24,461 nucleotides of DNA, from the NCBI GenBank assembly GCA_900544655.1, contig UQWE01000008.1:1-24461 (forward strand), read 5' to 3'. Positions 7,896 through 15,521 of this stretch are shown in pieces. Below the pieces are notes generated by a model. That model did not search any database. It worked only from the letters and a program-made list of their open reading frames with translations, and was not told the DNA's origin. Position 1 is the stretch's first letter; the number at the start of each line of letters is the position of its first letter. This stretch comes from an uncultured Coriobacteriaceae bacterium (GTDB lineage Bacteria; Actinomycetota; Coriobacteriia; Coriobacteriales; Atopobiaceae). Made by a program: the position numbers and the translations under genes.

Positions 7896-8852
7896 CTAGA
7901 GAAGGCTCTTGACGGTGGCCTCGAGATCAGCGGCGGTAAGCTTGAACTCCTTCTGGAGCCAATCAGCGGTGCCTACCTGGCCGAACTGCTCGACGATGCC
8001 GTGGCGCTTGAAGGGCACGGCGACGGCGTTCTCAGCGAGGACGGACGCGACGGCGTCGCCCAGGCCACCGATGACACCGTGGTTCTCGAAGGTCACGATG
8101 GCCTTCTTGCCCTTGGCCTCGGAGAGGATGAGCTCCTCATCGAGCGGCTTGATGCAGAACATGTCGATGACCTCGGTGGAGATGCCCTGCTTCTCGAGCT
8201 CCTCGGCGGCATCGAGGGCGTCGGAGACGAGGCGGCCGGCGGAGATGATCAGCACGTCGGAGCCCTCGCAAAGGACGTTGCCCTTGCCAACCTCGAACGT
8301 GGAGCCCTCGGCGTAGACGTTGCGGATGGCCTTGCGGTCGCCGCGGAAGTAGTTGATGCCAGGCATGCCAGCGCAGGCCTCGACGACCCAAGCCATCTGC
8401 ACGGCGTCAGCGACGTCGAAGACGCGAGCGCCCGGAATGGTGCGCATGATGGCGACATCCTCGAAGGAGGTGTGGGTGCCACCGTTGGCCGCGACGGAGA
8501 AGCCGGGGTCAGAACCATACATGTTGATGGTATTGTGCGCGTATGCGCCAGAGAGGAAGACCTGGTCGAACGCACGACGCGCGATGAACGGCGCGAAGGT
8601 GTGGACGAACGGGATGTAGCCCTCGGAAGACATGCCGGCGGCAACACCCATCATGTTGGCCTCGGAGATGCCGCACTCGATGAAGTTGTCCGGGTTGGAC
8701 TCCTTGATCTTGAGGGAGTTGCTGGCGCCGCCAAGGTCGGCCTCGAGCATCATGATCTTGTCGTTCTCAGCAATGAGCTTCTGGAGGGTGCCCATAACCA
8801 CATTGCGAAGGTCAGCGCCAGTGGCGCTGCGGTCCTCAGCGAGCTTGAACAT
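7896..8852 (-). CDS. tktB: Transketolase, C-terminal subunit (split enzyme)
   Basis: This is the pyrimidine-binding and C-terminal half of a split transketolase, which together with the N-terminal subunit transfers two-carbon units using thiamine diphosphate. The 318-residue protein has the catalytic Glu of the ThDP site in FIECGISEANMMGVAAG (E64), the aromatic pocket VHTFAPFI, and GGTHTSFEDVAIMR, ending with the transketolase C-terminal domain. The start codon overlaps the TktA stop by one base (TAATG) and uses a GGAGG inside the end of tktA, so the two subunits should be made in step. The stop is TAG. The split form is common in Gram-positive catabolic operons. A DXS-type enzyme is excluded by the size and the partner. 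Confidence 0.93.
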   Translation of the reverse strand: MFKLAEDRSATGADLRNVVMGTLQKLIAENDKIMMLEADLGGASNSLKIKESNPDNFIECGISEANMMGVAAGMSSEGYIPFVHTFAPFIARRAFDQVFLSGAYAHNTINMYGSDPGFSVAANGGTHTSFEDVAIMRTIPGARVFDVADAVQMAWVVEACAGMPGINYFRGDRKAIRNVYAEGSTFEVGKGNVLCEGSDVLIISAGRLVSDALDAAEELEKQGISTEVIDMFCIKPLDEELILSEAKGKKAIVTFENHGVIGGLGDAVASVLAENAVAVPFKRHGIVEQFGQVGTADWLQKEFKLTAADLEATVKSLL

Positions 8853-9715
8853 TAGGCGATCTCCTCCTCAAGCTTCTCAACCTGGGCGTTCAGGGCATCA
8901 ACGGCATCCTGGGCGGTCTTCTTGAGCTCAGGCGTGTTGAACTTGGGAGCGTGGTTGTTCTCCATCTCCTCGAAGGCCTTGACGCCAGCGCCCTTGACAG
9001 TGTCGAGGACGATGCAGAGGGCCTCGCCCTTGTGCTGCTTGGCCTCGGTGATGGCGGCGTCGACGGCCACGACGTCCTGGCCGTTTACCTTCTGGGTGTA
9101 GAAGCCGAAGGACTGCATCTTGGCGACGTAGTCGAACGGGTTCATGATGTCCTTGGTCCAACCATCAAGCTGACGCTTGTTGTCGTCGATGAAGACGATG
9201 AGGTTGTCCATCTTGTAGTTGGCGATGTACTGGAAGGCCTCCCAGCACTGACCCTCGTTGAGCTCGCCGTCGCCCACGATGAGGTAGGTGTAGGCGTCAG
9301 AGCCCTTCTTGGCGAGGGCGGTGGCGATGCCGGCAGCGGTGGAGCAGCCCTGGCCGAGGGAACCCGTGGTCATGTCGACGCCCGGGGTCTTGGTGCGGTC
9401 GGGGTGGCTCGGCAGGTTGGTGCCGCCATCGTTAAGGGTGAACAGCATGTCGCGGTCGAAGAAGCCGCGCTCGGCGAGAACCGAGTACCAGGCCGGGCCG
9501 GCGTGACCCTTGGACAGCACGAGGCGATCGCGGTCCTCCCACTTGGGGTTCTTGGGATCGTGCTTGAGCTGCTTGCCGTAGAGAACGGCCATAACCTCGA
9601 CGATGGAGAGCGAGCCGCCCAGGTGGCCGTAGCCACGGTGCAGCAGCATCTCGACGACGTCGCGGCGGACCTTAGCCGCCAGCAGTTCGAGCTCCTTCTG
9701 CTCCTTCTCTTCCAT
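8852..9715 (-). CDS. tktA: Transketolase, N-terminal subunit (split enzyme)
   Basis: This is the ThDP-diphosphate-binding half of split transketolase. The 287-residue protein has the conserved HLGGSLS (31-37), KGHAGPAWYSVLAERG (69-84) and the ThDP motif GDGELNEG...N (GDG at 148-150, Asn179). It ends in a short helical tail. The start ATG has AAAGGAG four bases upstream. It forms a two-gene unit with tktB, bounded by hairpins at 9897-9931 and 7835-7866. The presence of a dedicated transketolase next to a PTS operon points to pentose- or heptose-phosphate intermediates, or to recycling of glyceraldehyde 3-phosphate; the housekeeping copy, if different, is not in this window. Confidence 0.94.
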   Translation of the reverse strand: MEEKEQKELELLAAKVRRDVVEMLLHRGYGHLGGSLSIVEVMAVLYGKQLKHDPKNPKWEDRDRLVLSKGHAGPAWYSVLAERGFFDRDMLFTLNDGGTNLPSHPDRTKTPGVDMTTGSLGQGCSTAAGIATALAKKGSDAYTYLIVGDGELNEGQCWEAFQYIANYKMDNLIVFIDDNKRQLDGWTKDIMNPFDYVAKMQSFGFYTQKVNGQDVVAVDAAITEAKQHKGEALCIVLDTVKGAGVKAFEEMENNHAPKFNTPELKKTAQDAVDALNAQVEKLEEEIA

Positions 9716-10032
9716 GAGACTCCTTTGGTCTAATGGTTACCGACAGAATTAAACGTTGCTTTTCCAGAGGAACGTCGCGCTCAGTGTATCCCATGCGGCA
9801 CCCCTCGCCATCGCTCTTTTGGAAGAAATTTCGATAAAGCTGCAGGTGAAAGGCTTAACAAAGCCATCAATTACATAGAATTGCCGTGAAAGCGTCGAGG
9901 GGCGCGGCCGCATGTGCAGGCCGCGCCCCTCATCTGTTAGCCTTCCGTTATTAAGGACCGGCGCACGCGGCCTCTCCCTCGGCCGCGCCGGCGACCTCTT
10001 GCCCGATGCCCGTGCGTCGTCACGTCAAAGGT
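9716..10032 (-). promoter_or_regulatory. Region between the second PTS IIA gene and tktA
   Basis: This 317-bp non-coding region contains two GC hairpins near the PTS end (9897-9931 and about 9958-9997) and an AT-rich stretch (about 9740-9895) that should hold the tktA promoter. A short perfect inverted repeat, GGCTT-AACA-AAGCC (9852-9865), lies about 140 nt before tktA and could be an operator. No -10/-35 pair is convincing enough to place. Confidence 0.45.
9897..9931 (-). terminator. Strong GC hairpin ending the PTS operon
   Basis: A perfect 13-bp stem (GAGGGGCGCGGCC at 9897-9909 with its complement at 9919-9931, loop of 9) lies about 100 nt beyond the last gene of the PTS operon. The following minus-strand sequence is only weakly U-rich, so it may work as a U-poor actinobacterial terminator. 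A second imperfect hairpin (GCGGCC/GGCCGC, within about 9958-9997) lies closer to the gene. Confidence 0.6.
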
Positions 10033-10488
10033 CTACCGCCACAGGCCTTCGTCAATCACGCTCGCAAGCTGCCCGGCGTCCGCAGCGGCGTCAAGAAGCT
10101 CGCGAATGCGCTCGTCCATGATCATGGCAACGGCGCGCGAGAGGAGATTGAGATGGGTCTCCCCCACCTCGTCCTCGGGAATCAGCAGCGCGATGACCGT
10201 GCCCGCGTCGGAATGGTCGTATGAGGGCCATGACAGCGGCTCGGCAAGCGTCACGGCAATGACTCCAGGGCGCTTCACGACGGAAGACTTGACGTGCGGA
10301 ATCGCGAACCCGCTCACGAAGCCCGTTGCGCCCAAAGCCTCACGCTCGAGAAAGGCCTCGTACACGGCGTTGGCGTCATCGGCAAACCCGAGCTCTACCG
10401 CCTTCTCGCTCAGTCGTGCGAGAAGCTCCTCCCTTGAAGTCGCCTTTGCCCCATACAGAACCTGCGACGCGTCCATGCCAACCGTCAT
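10033..10488 (-). CDS. PTS EIIA component, fructose/mannitol type (second IIA of the operon)
   Basis: This 151-residue EIIA (PTS_EIIA_2 fold) accepts phosphate from HPr. The active-site histidine is H65 in GFAIPHVK, and the family pattern EREALGATGFVSGFAIPH is clear. It is the last gene of the PTS operon, 47 nt after the KDPG-aldolase-like gene. The operon already encodes an IIA as its first gene, so this one is either a second phosphate donor for the same IIB or serves another permease or a regulatory task. The upstream ribosome site is weak; the ATG four codons in is an alternative start. No PRD regulator, IIB or IIC domain is fused. Confidence 0.88.
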   Translation of the reverse strand: MTVGMDASQVLYGAKATSREELLARLSEKAVELGFADDANAVYEAFLEREALGATGFVSGFAIPHVKSSVVKRPGVIAVTLAEPLSWPSYDHSDAGTVIALLIPEDEVGETHLNLLSRAVAMIMDERIRELLDAAADAGQLASVIDEGLWR

Positions 10489-10535
10489 CTAACCATCCAC
10501 CCCAGCGCTCGTCTGCCAAATTCCCGAGACTTGGA

Positions 10536-11180
10536 CTACTGGGCAGCGGCGCGCGTCTTATCAATGATCTTGCGGACGGCGGCGGCGTTGGCGGCGATCT
10601 CCTCCTCGGAGCCCTTGGTAAGCAGGCCGCCCATGCCGGCGCAATCGATGCCCTTCTCAATCCACTCGTGAAGGTTATCGAGGTTAATTCCGCCAGAGGC
10701 CATGAGCGGCATCCAGGGCGTCGGGGTCTTGAACAGGCCGACGAGACTCGGACCGTAGACGTTGGAGATCGGGAAGCACTTGACGAAGGCGGCGCCGGTG
10801 GCCAGCGCGTGGTTGGCTTCGGTCATCGTGGTGCAGCCGGGCGCGTAGGGGATCTGGTAGAGGTTGCAGATCTCGGAGACGCCTTCGGAGTAGCAGTTCG
10901 CGACGATGAACTGGGCGCCGGCCATGATAGCCATGCGAGCCGTCGCGGGGTCCATGACGGTACCCGCGCCGACGATCATCTCGCCGCCGAACTCCTCTTT
11001 GATGGCGGCGATGACCTCGCCGGCATTCGGCAGCGTGTAGCTGACCTCCATGGCCTTGACACCACCAGCGAGCAGACCGCGAGCGATCTCAAAGCCGCGC
11101 TCGATGGTGGGAACGCGCACGACAGCAAACGCACACGTGTCGTAAAGGGCCTGAGTAATGGCCGCCTTCTGCATCTTCAT
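10536..11180 (-). CDS. KHG/KDPG aldolase-like protein (Eda superfamily)
   Basis: Family members cleave 2-keto-3-deoxy-6-phosphogluconate, or related keto-acid phosphates, to pyruvate and an aldehyde via a Schiff base. The 214-residue product has the catalytic glutamate E45 (MEVSYT), GAGTV (71-75), the Schiff-base lysine K134 in FVKCFP, and a phosphate-site SGGI (162-165). The arginine of the E. coli Eda motif EVTLR is not present (EVSYTLPN), and the region after K134 (ISNVYGPSLV) also differs from Eda, so the substrate may differ from KDPG. The start is the ATG at 11178-11180 with GGGGAG six bases upstream; the longer frame to 11375 has no such site. The stop is TAG. It lies between the DHDPS-like aldolase and the second IIA. 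Confidence 0.85.
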   Translation of the reverse strand: MKMQKAAITQALYDTCAFAVVRVPTIERGFEIARGLLAGGVKAMEVSYTLPNAGEVIAAIKEEFGGEMIVGAGTVMDPATARMAIMAGAQFIVANCYSEGVSEICNLYQIPYAPGCTTMTEANHALATGAAFVKCFPISNVYGPSLVGLFKTPTPWMPLMASGGINLDNLHEWIEKGIDCAGMGGLLTKGSEEEIAANAAAVRKIIDKTRAAAQ

Positions 11181-11322
11181 GATTGACTCCCCTATCCTTG
11201 CCCGCGCGTCTCCCCTTCGATGACGCACGGATGGCTGATGCTGTCGCGCGGTGCCAGCCCGTAGACGGGCCGCGGCGCGTGGGACGGATGCGCCCGCCAG
11301 TGTGTCAGGCGCGCCCGGGACC
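11181..11322 (-). other. Intercistronic gap with a small hairpin
   Basis: This 142-nt spacer between the two aldolase genes is GC-rich and includes GCCCG-TAGA-CGGGC (11257-11270) with possible GC-rich outer pairing. No U-tract follows, so it is more likely an mRNA-stability or processing element than a terminator. Confidence 0.35.
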
Positions 11323-12219
11323 CTACTCGTGGCTGATGCCGTAGTGATCGAGCATCGCGACGATCTTCTCGTCAATGCCGTCAGCGACCTCGTTTACCGG
11401 GAAGCGAGCGGGGCCAACGGGATAGCCAGCGAGCTCGAGCGAACGCTTGAGCGTCTGAGGCGTGGAACCGAGGTGCAGGATGTCGCGAATCGGCTCGACC
11501 TCAGCCTGAAGGCGCTGGGCCTCAGCCTCGTCACCGGCCTCGAGAGCCTTCCAGAGGTTGACGACGACCTCGGTGATGAGGTTGCCGGTACCAGCGATCG
11601 CACCCGTGGCGCCAAGCGCGTGAGCGGCGGAGATCTTGCAGTCAGATCCCACAATCACGTCGACGTCGTGGCCGGCGGAAGCCTCGATGTAGCTCTTGAG
11701 GTTCTCCATGTCGCCTGAGCTGTCCTTCACACCGCGAACGTTGTCGATCTGAGCGACCTCGGCAACGACGGAGGCGGGGATGTTCTTGCCCGTGGACTTC
11801 GGGATGTTGTAGAGCATCACGGGAATGGAGACGCTCGCGGCGACGGTCTCGAAATAGCCCTTGAGCTGGTCATCGTTGATACCCATGAAGTACGGGTTGA
11901 TGACGGAAAGGGCATCGGCGCCGATGGCCTCGGCACGTTTGGACATCTCGACGGCATCGTGCGTGGAGCAGGCGCCAGTGCCCACGTAGACGGGAACGCG
12001 CCCGGCAACCTTCTCGATCACGAACTTAGAGAACTCAATGCGCTCGTCCGGGGTGCAGACGTGGAACTCGCCGTTGGAGCCAAAGGTGAAGATGCCGCTC
12101 GCGCCACCGGCGATGAGCTTCTCCACGAGCTGCTCGCCCGCCTCGTAGTTGATCGACTGGTTCTCGTCACGGTTGAACGGGGTGACCATCGGCACGATGA
12201 CGCCGCTAAACGTTGCCAT
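11323..12219 (-). CDS. DHDPS/N-acetylneuraminate-lyase superfamily aldolase (not DapA)
   Basis: This 298-residue class I pyruvate-dependent aldolase has the superfamily core: GSNGE (47-51), the proton-relay tyrosine Y137 in MLYNIPKST, and the Schiff-base lysine K165 in VRGVKDSSGD. Dihydrodipicolinate synthase normally has GTTGE and an arginine shortly after YN-P (YNVPSRT in E. coli); here these are GSNGE and KST. A sugar-acid lyase such as a 2-keto-3-deoxygluconate aldolase or a sialate lyase-like enzyme is therefore more likely than DapA. No sialate genes (nanE, nanK) are nearby, so 2-keto-3-deoxy-sugar cleavage to pyruvate is the working guess. The start has AGGAG five bases upstream. The stop is TAG. 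Confidence 0.85.
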   Translation of the reverse strand: MATFSGVIVPMVTPFNRDENQSINYEAGEQLVEKLIAGGASGIFTFGSNGEFHVCTPDERIEFSKFVIEKVAGRVPVYVGTGACSTHDAVEMSKRAEAIGADALSVINPYFMGINDDQLKGYFETVAASVSIPVMLYNIPKSTGKNIPASVVAEVAQIDNVRGVKDSSGDMENLKSYIEASAGHDVDVIVGSDCKISAAHALGATGAIAGTGNLITEVVVNLWKALEAGDEAEAQRLQAEVEPIRDILHLGSTPQTLKRSLELAGYPVGPARFPVNEVADGIDEKIVAMLDHYGISHE

Positions 12220-12235
12220 GCTTTCTCCTTCTCAC

Positions 12236-12267
12236 TTGGCCTGGCGCTCGCAAGAACGCTCGGCCAA
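12236..12267 (-). other. Intercistronic stem-loop between the PH-like gene and the aldolase gene
   Basis: TTGGCC (12236-12241) pairs with GGCCAA (12262-12267), with an inner GCG/CGC pairing. A second inverted repeat, CCGGTC/GACCGG, follows in the same 98-nt spacer. No U-tract is seen, so partial attenuation or mRNA processing is more likely than full termination. Confidence 0.35.
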
Positions 12268-12317
12268 CCGGTCTGCGCTTGACCTGGCACCCGACGAGGA
12301 CCGGCCATGCGAATTAA

Positions 12318-12848
12318 CTACTGCTTGTGCTTCTTAACGTGATGGCGAGCCATGCACTCCTCGATCTGGCCCTCCAGGCTGTCGAGCGTGTCCTTCATAA
12401 AGGGCCTCGTGATGCCCACGTACTCGTAGCCTGCAGGATGGGTGACCCAACCGCCCCACAGGAGCAGCCTGAGCGACGAACCCTGACGCACAATCGAATA
12501 GCCCTTGATCTGCTTATAGGGGACGACGACGGCCTTCGTGATGTCGGCCTTCTCGTAGATCGTGAGCTCGTTCGGGCCAAACTCGCAAACGCCGACGTGC
12601 GCGGCGTACTTGCCAAGCAAACGGCCCATGCGCTTCGAGATGAACCAAACGGCGGTGATGGCGACAACCACGACCAGCAGCAGCGCGATGTTTCCCGTGA
12701 CGTCTGCGAGCGCGTAGGCGCAGATCGCCGCGAACAGAATGGCGAAAACGAGAAGAAGCAGACCCAGCCCACACACGAGCAGTCGGGTGCGGTCCTCCTC
12801 GACCCTCAGCTCAACGTCACGTTCCTGCTGGTTGTCTTTGTCGGCCAT
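12318..12848 (-). CDS. Two-TM membrane protein with a cytoplasmic PH-like (YcxB-like) domain, function unknown
   Basis: This 176-residue protein is not a known PTS component. It has a charged cytosolic N-terminus (MADKDNQQERDVELRVEEDR), two hydrophobic helices (about 23-48 and 53-70), and a soluble C-terminal part (about 72-165). Alternating beta strands there (NELTIYEKADITKAVVVPYKQI, then SLRLLLWGG) resemble bacterial PH-like or YcxB-like domains. It ends in a basic tail (HHVKKHKQ). The start ATG has AGGAG seven bases upstream. It sits inside the PTS operon between IIC and the aldolase, so it is probably co-transcribed. A role in PTS membrane assembly or sensing is possible but is pure inference. 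The domain assignment is tentative. Confidence 0.75.
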   Translation of the reverse strand: MADKDNQQERDVELRVEEDRTRLLVCGLGLLLLVFAILFAAICAYALADVTGNIALLLVVVVAITAVWFISKRMGRLLGKYAAHVGVCEFGPNELTIYEKADITKAVVVPYKQIKGYSIVRQGSSLRLLLWGGWVTHPAGYEYVGITRPFMKDTLDSLEGQIEECMARHHVKKHKQ

Positions 12849-12872
12849 GAGATAGCTCCTAGGTCAAAGGGT

Positions 12873-12915
12873 GCGGCCCCGGGAGAGACGACGCGTTGTG
12901 CCACCCCGGGGCCGC
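12873..12915 (-). other. Strong intercistronic hairpin after the PTS IIC gene
   Basis: An 11-bp stem (GCGGCCCCGGG at 12873-12883 with its complement at 12905-12915) lies 14 nt past the IIC stop. There is only a short CUUUG after it on the minus strand, so termination is uncertain. It could be a partial terminator or a 3' barrier that protects the IIA-IIB-IIC part of the message and lowers expression of the genes beyond. Confidence 0.5.
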
Positions 12916-12929
12916 TAGAACGGCAGATC

Positions 12930-14243
12930 TTAGGCGAAGAAGTGACCGATCTCGTAGATGATCGAACCAACGATGTTGTAGTCAACGTTCGGGAAGGAAG
13001 CGCCAGCAATTCCAAGCTGGGCGAAGGCCGGGTAGAGCACGAGCGGGCCAGCGCACAGGAAGATGCCGACCAGGAAGGAGCCGAGGAAGGCGCCCTTCCA
13101 GCCACCGTAGGCGTAACCGCAGACGCCGCAGGTGCCGCCAGAGAAGAAGCAGATGCCAGCAGCCGGGATCATGATGGTCTCGCTGTGGAAGGCAACCATG
13201 AGAGCCATGGCGACGAGGCCGCCGAGGAAGGAGCCGATGAAGCCGATGATGACGGCGTTCGGGGCGAACGGGAAGATGGCGGGGCAGTCAACGGCCGGAC
13301 GAGCATCGGGGATGAGCTTCTCGGAGATGCCGACGAAGGCCTCGGTGATGGCGGCGATGAACTGACGGACACCGTAGATCAGGACGGACATACCGGCAGC
13401 GAACTGAAGGCCAGCGAGGAACGGCCAGATGAACCAAAGGTCGTTGCCGAAGTAGGACGTGAAGGCCTTGCCGGAGGCGAGCTCGTCACCGAAGTGGCCA
13501 GTCACGAGGCAGGCGATGGTCACGATGTAGAACAGAACAATCATGAACAGGGCGACGGAGAACACGAAGTCCTTGAAGAGCTTGAAGAACTCGGGGAGCT
13601 GCTTCTCCTCGGCCTGGGGAGCATCAAGCTCGCCGTCGGCGCTCTTCTTGGCGAAGAGCTTGCCCACGTAACCGGCGAAGGCATAGCCGATGCAGTTGAA
13701 GTGGCCGATGGCGATGGAGTCATCGCCAACGAGCTTGTTGACGAAGGGCTGGCAGAGCGTCGGGAGGGCGGCGCCGCAGAAGCCGAGGATGACGCCACCG
13801 AGAAGGACGGTGACCATGAACGGGGCGCCCAGGGCGATGAAGACGAGGGCGAGGACGCAGGCGAAGTACAGGAAGTGCTGACCAGTCAGGAAGACGGCCT
13901 TGAACTTCGTGAACTTAGCGAAGACCAGGTTCATGATGAAGCCCAGGACCATGACCATGGCGACCTCGGTGCCATAGGTCTGGAGAGCGAGCGAGGTCGC
14001 AACCTCGACCTGGGTCACAACGCCGGAGACCTGGAAGGCACGGCTGAACATGTCAGAAAAGACGGTGACCTGGGAGCTCATGGCGCTGGAGCCGATGTTG
14101 AAGATCATAAAGCCAATCATGGTCTTAACGGTACCGGAGAAGACGTCCACCGCGGACTTCTTCTGCAGCAGGAGGCCGACGAGGGCGATGACACCCATGA
14201 TCACCGACGTGTCCCTGAGCTGCGCGAGAATGGCATCAAGCAT
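12930..14243 (-). CDS. PTS EIIC permease, ascorbate (UlaA/SgaT) family
   Basis: This 437-residue polytopic membrane protein is the sugar-translocating component of the PTS. It shows the UlaA-family pattern throughout: an N-terminal GTVKTMIGFMIFNIGSSAM, the central VFLTGQHFLYFACVLALV, and the highly conserved GVRQFIAAITEAFVGISEKL followed by DCPAIFPFAPNAV. Length and about ten or more hydrophobic helices match the family. The start ATG has AGAGGA seven bases upstream. It follows the IIB gene by a 154-nt spacer. UlaA-family permeases are known for ascorbate but also occur with pentitol and other carbohydrate operons. No UlaD/E/F/G enzymes are present here, so ascorbate itself is not indicated. 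Confidence 0.92.
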   Translation of the reverse strand: MLDAILAQLRDTSVIMGVIALVGLLLQKKSAVDVFSGTVKTMIGFMIFNIGSSAMSSQVTVFSDMFSRAFQVSGVVTQVEVATSLALQTYGTEVAMVMVLGFIMNLVFAKFTKFKAVFLTGQHFLYFACVLALVFIALGAPFMVTVLLGGVILGFCGAALPTLCQPFVNKLVGDDSIAIGHFNCIGYAFAGYVGKLFAKKSADGELDAPQAEEKQLPEFFKLFKDFVFSVALFMIVLFYIVTIACLVTGHFGDELASGKAFTSYFGNDLWFIWPFLAGLQFAAGMSVLIYGVRQFIAAITEAFVGISEKLIPDARPAVDCPAIFPFAPNAVIIGFIGSFLGGLVAMALMVAFHSETIMIPAAGICFFSGGTCGVCGYAYGGWKGAFLGSFLVGIFLCAGPLVLYPAFAQLGIAGASFPNVDYNIVGSIIYEIGHFFA

Positions 14244-14397
14244 GTTGATTTCCTCTCAGCTGGTTTGGACAGAACTACCTAACGGACGGGCGCTGGCCCA
14301 TCCGGCTAAGCCGAAAACGATTTGTGCGGGGGATCCGGCAGCCGCAAGCTCTAAGCACTTCGCTCAAGGCTCGCGTCGCCGGAATGACCTCAGTCGC
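14244..14397 (-). other. Spacer between PTS IIB and IIC genes
   Basis: This 154-nt spacer holds the ribosome site of IIC (AGAGGA) and short inverted repeats (CGGCTAAGCCG, and TCCGGC...GCCGGA across a long loop). I see no coding potential and no U-tract terminator. Confidence 0.3.
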
Positions 14398-14688
14398 CTA
14401 CTTGGCGTCGTGCTCCTGAACCCAAGCGGTGAGCTTCTCGGTGATCTCACCCTTGTTCACGATGTTCGTGATGCCCACAGCAGACGGAACGCGAGAGTCA
14501 TGGGAGAGCTCATCGGTGAGGTCGCTCATCGTGATGACGAGGTCACCGCTGAAGCCGTTGATGGAGTCGAGGTTGCCGTGCTCGGTCTCGATGGGGAGGT
14601 TGTGCTCCTTGATGACCTGGTCGCACTTGATCTTGAGCATCATCGAAGAGCCCATGCCGGCGCGGCAGCAGACGAGTGCACGATACAT
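14398..14688 (-). CDS. PTS EIIB component, ascorbate (UlaB/SgaB) type
   Basis: This 96-residue phosphocarrier passes phosphate from IIA to the incoming sugar. The N-terminal active-site loop is LVCCRAGMGSSMMLKIK, where C8 fits the phosphorylated cysteine of the CxxGxGSS motif. The rest (GDLVITMSDLTDEL, GITNIVNKGEITEKL) fits the small lactose/ascorbate-type IIB fold. The length is normal. It starts three bases after the IIA stop, so translation is probably coupled. The stop is TAG. Together with the next two genes it makes a complete IIA-IIB-IIC set. Confidence 0.92.
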   Translation of the reverse strand: MYRALVCCRAGMGSSMMLKIKCDQVIKEHNLPIETEHGNLDSINGFSGDLVITMSDLTDELSHDSRVPSAVGITNIVNKGEITEKLTAWVQEHDAK

Positions 14689-14691
14689 TTG

Positions 14692-15144
14692 TTACTTCCC
14701 TTCCTTAGCATGGACGAGGTCCATGACATCCTGTGGCGTGTTGGCAGAGTCAAGCTGATCGAAGAAATCCGGGTCAGCAAGAAGCTCGACAAGGGACTGC
14801 AGGGCGCTCAGGTGCGCGTCGCTGTCCTTGGCCGCGAGCGGGAAGAGGTACTTCACCGGATCGTTGGCCTCGGAGCCAAACTCGACGGGCGTCTTCAGCG
14901 TGACGATGCCGATGGCGCTCTCGAGGGCACCGCACTCGGGACGTGCATGCGGGAGGGCGACGTGCTCGGTCAGCACGAAATAGGGGCCCAGCTCCTCCTT
15001 GCCCTTGATGATGTCGGCGACATAGCCCTCGGTCACCTTGCCGCCATCGACCATGGGCTGGGTGGCCTTGTAGATGGCATCTTTCCAGTCGGCAGCATCG
15101 ACGTTGAGCTGTACCAGGCTCGGATCAAGAAGATCGCTTAGCAT
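14692..15144 (-). CDS. PTS EIIA component, first gene of the operon (UlaC-like)
   Basis: This 150-residue EIIA of the fructose/mannitol/ascorbate fold has its phosphorylated histidine at H66 in HVALPHARPE. The sequence is of the UlaC/SgaA type (LGPYFVLTEHVALPHARPECGAL). The start ATG has AAAGGAGG eight bases upstream, the best ribosome site of the operon. It is divergent from the DeoR-type regulator, and a 12-bp element shared with that gene's promoter lies 35 bp upstream. General PTS proteins (EI, HPr) are not in this window. Confidence 0.92.
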   Translation of the reverse strand: MLSDLLDPSLVQLNVDAADWKDAIYKATQPMVDGGKVTEGYVADIIKGKEELGPYFVLTEHVALPHARPECGALESAIGIVTLKTPVEFGSEANDPVKYLFPLAAKDSDAHLSALQSLVELLADPDFFDQLDSANTPQDVMDLVHAKEGK

Positions 15145-15179
15145 CCGCTCGCCCTCCTTTATTGACGCGTATTTCCGTC

Positions 15180-15191
15180 TTATGAACGTTA
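15180..15191 (-). promoter_or_regulatory. Candidate DeoR operator, PTS side (TTATGAACGTTA)
   Basis: This 12-mer is the exact reverse complement of the element at 15522-15533 and lies 35 bp upstream of the first PTS gene. The GAACGTT/AACGTTC core resembles half-sites of DeoR-family repressors such as GlpR. The adjacent DeoR protein is the natural candidate to bind it. Confidence 0.5.
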
Positions 15192-15521
15192 CGTTGACGA
15201 TTTTTCCACACCCATCGGTGTCCGGGCGACTATTTTTTAACGAACGGTATTCATGTCGCCAAGCGACTGTGTTTTAACTGTGACCGGTAGTATTTTGGCA
15301 GCTTAACAACGCCTTTATCTCGAATTACATAGTTCGTCGTTTTGATATTTCGACAAATTGTTTGTAACTTCCGTTCATATATTTAGTTCGTATCACACAT
15401 AAAAGAATATTCGTTCTGCCGTTCACCGATTTATGAATCTGCTCGTCATGTTTTATGGTTGTTCTCTCGTAAACTCGCCCCTGTCTCGAACAAATAGATC
15501 GCAATGTTCAACGGACCCCTA

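Noticed and set aside
11323..12219. Annotation as DapA (dihydrodipicolinate synthase)
   Set aside because: The family lysine and tyrosine are present, but the DapA-type GTTGE and the arginine after YN-P are replaced by GSNGE and KST. The gene is in a sugar operon rather than a lysine cluster.
12327..14282. A 651-codon open frame on the plus strand opposite the PTS IIC gene
   Set aside because: It is antisense to clearly identified genes, has an abnormal Gly/Asp/Glu/His-rich composition and no recognisable domain. Such frames are common opposite GC-rich genes. The same applies to plus-strand frames at 2151-3392 and 19454-20998.
12930..15144. A complete L-ascorbate utilisation (ula) operon
   Set aside because: Only the transport components resemble Ula proteins. 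No UlaD, UlaE, UlaF or UlaG homologue is present; the linked enzymes are pyruvate-type aldolases and transketolase.
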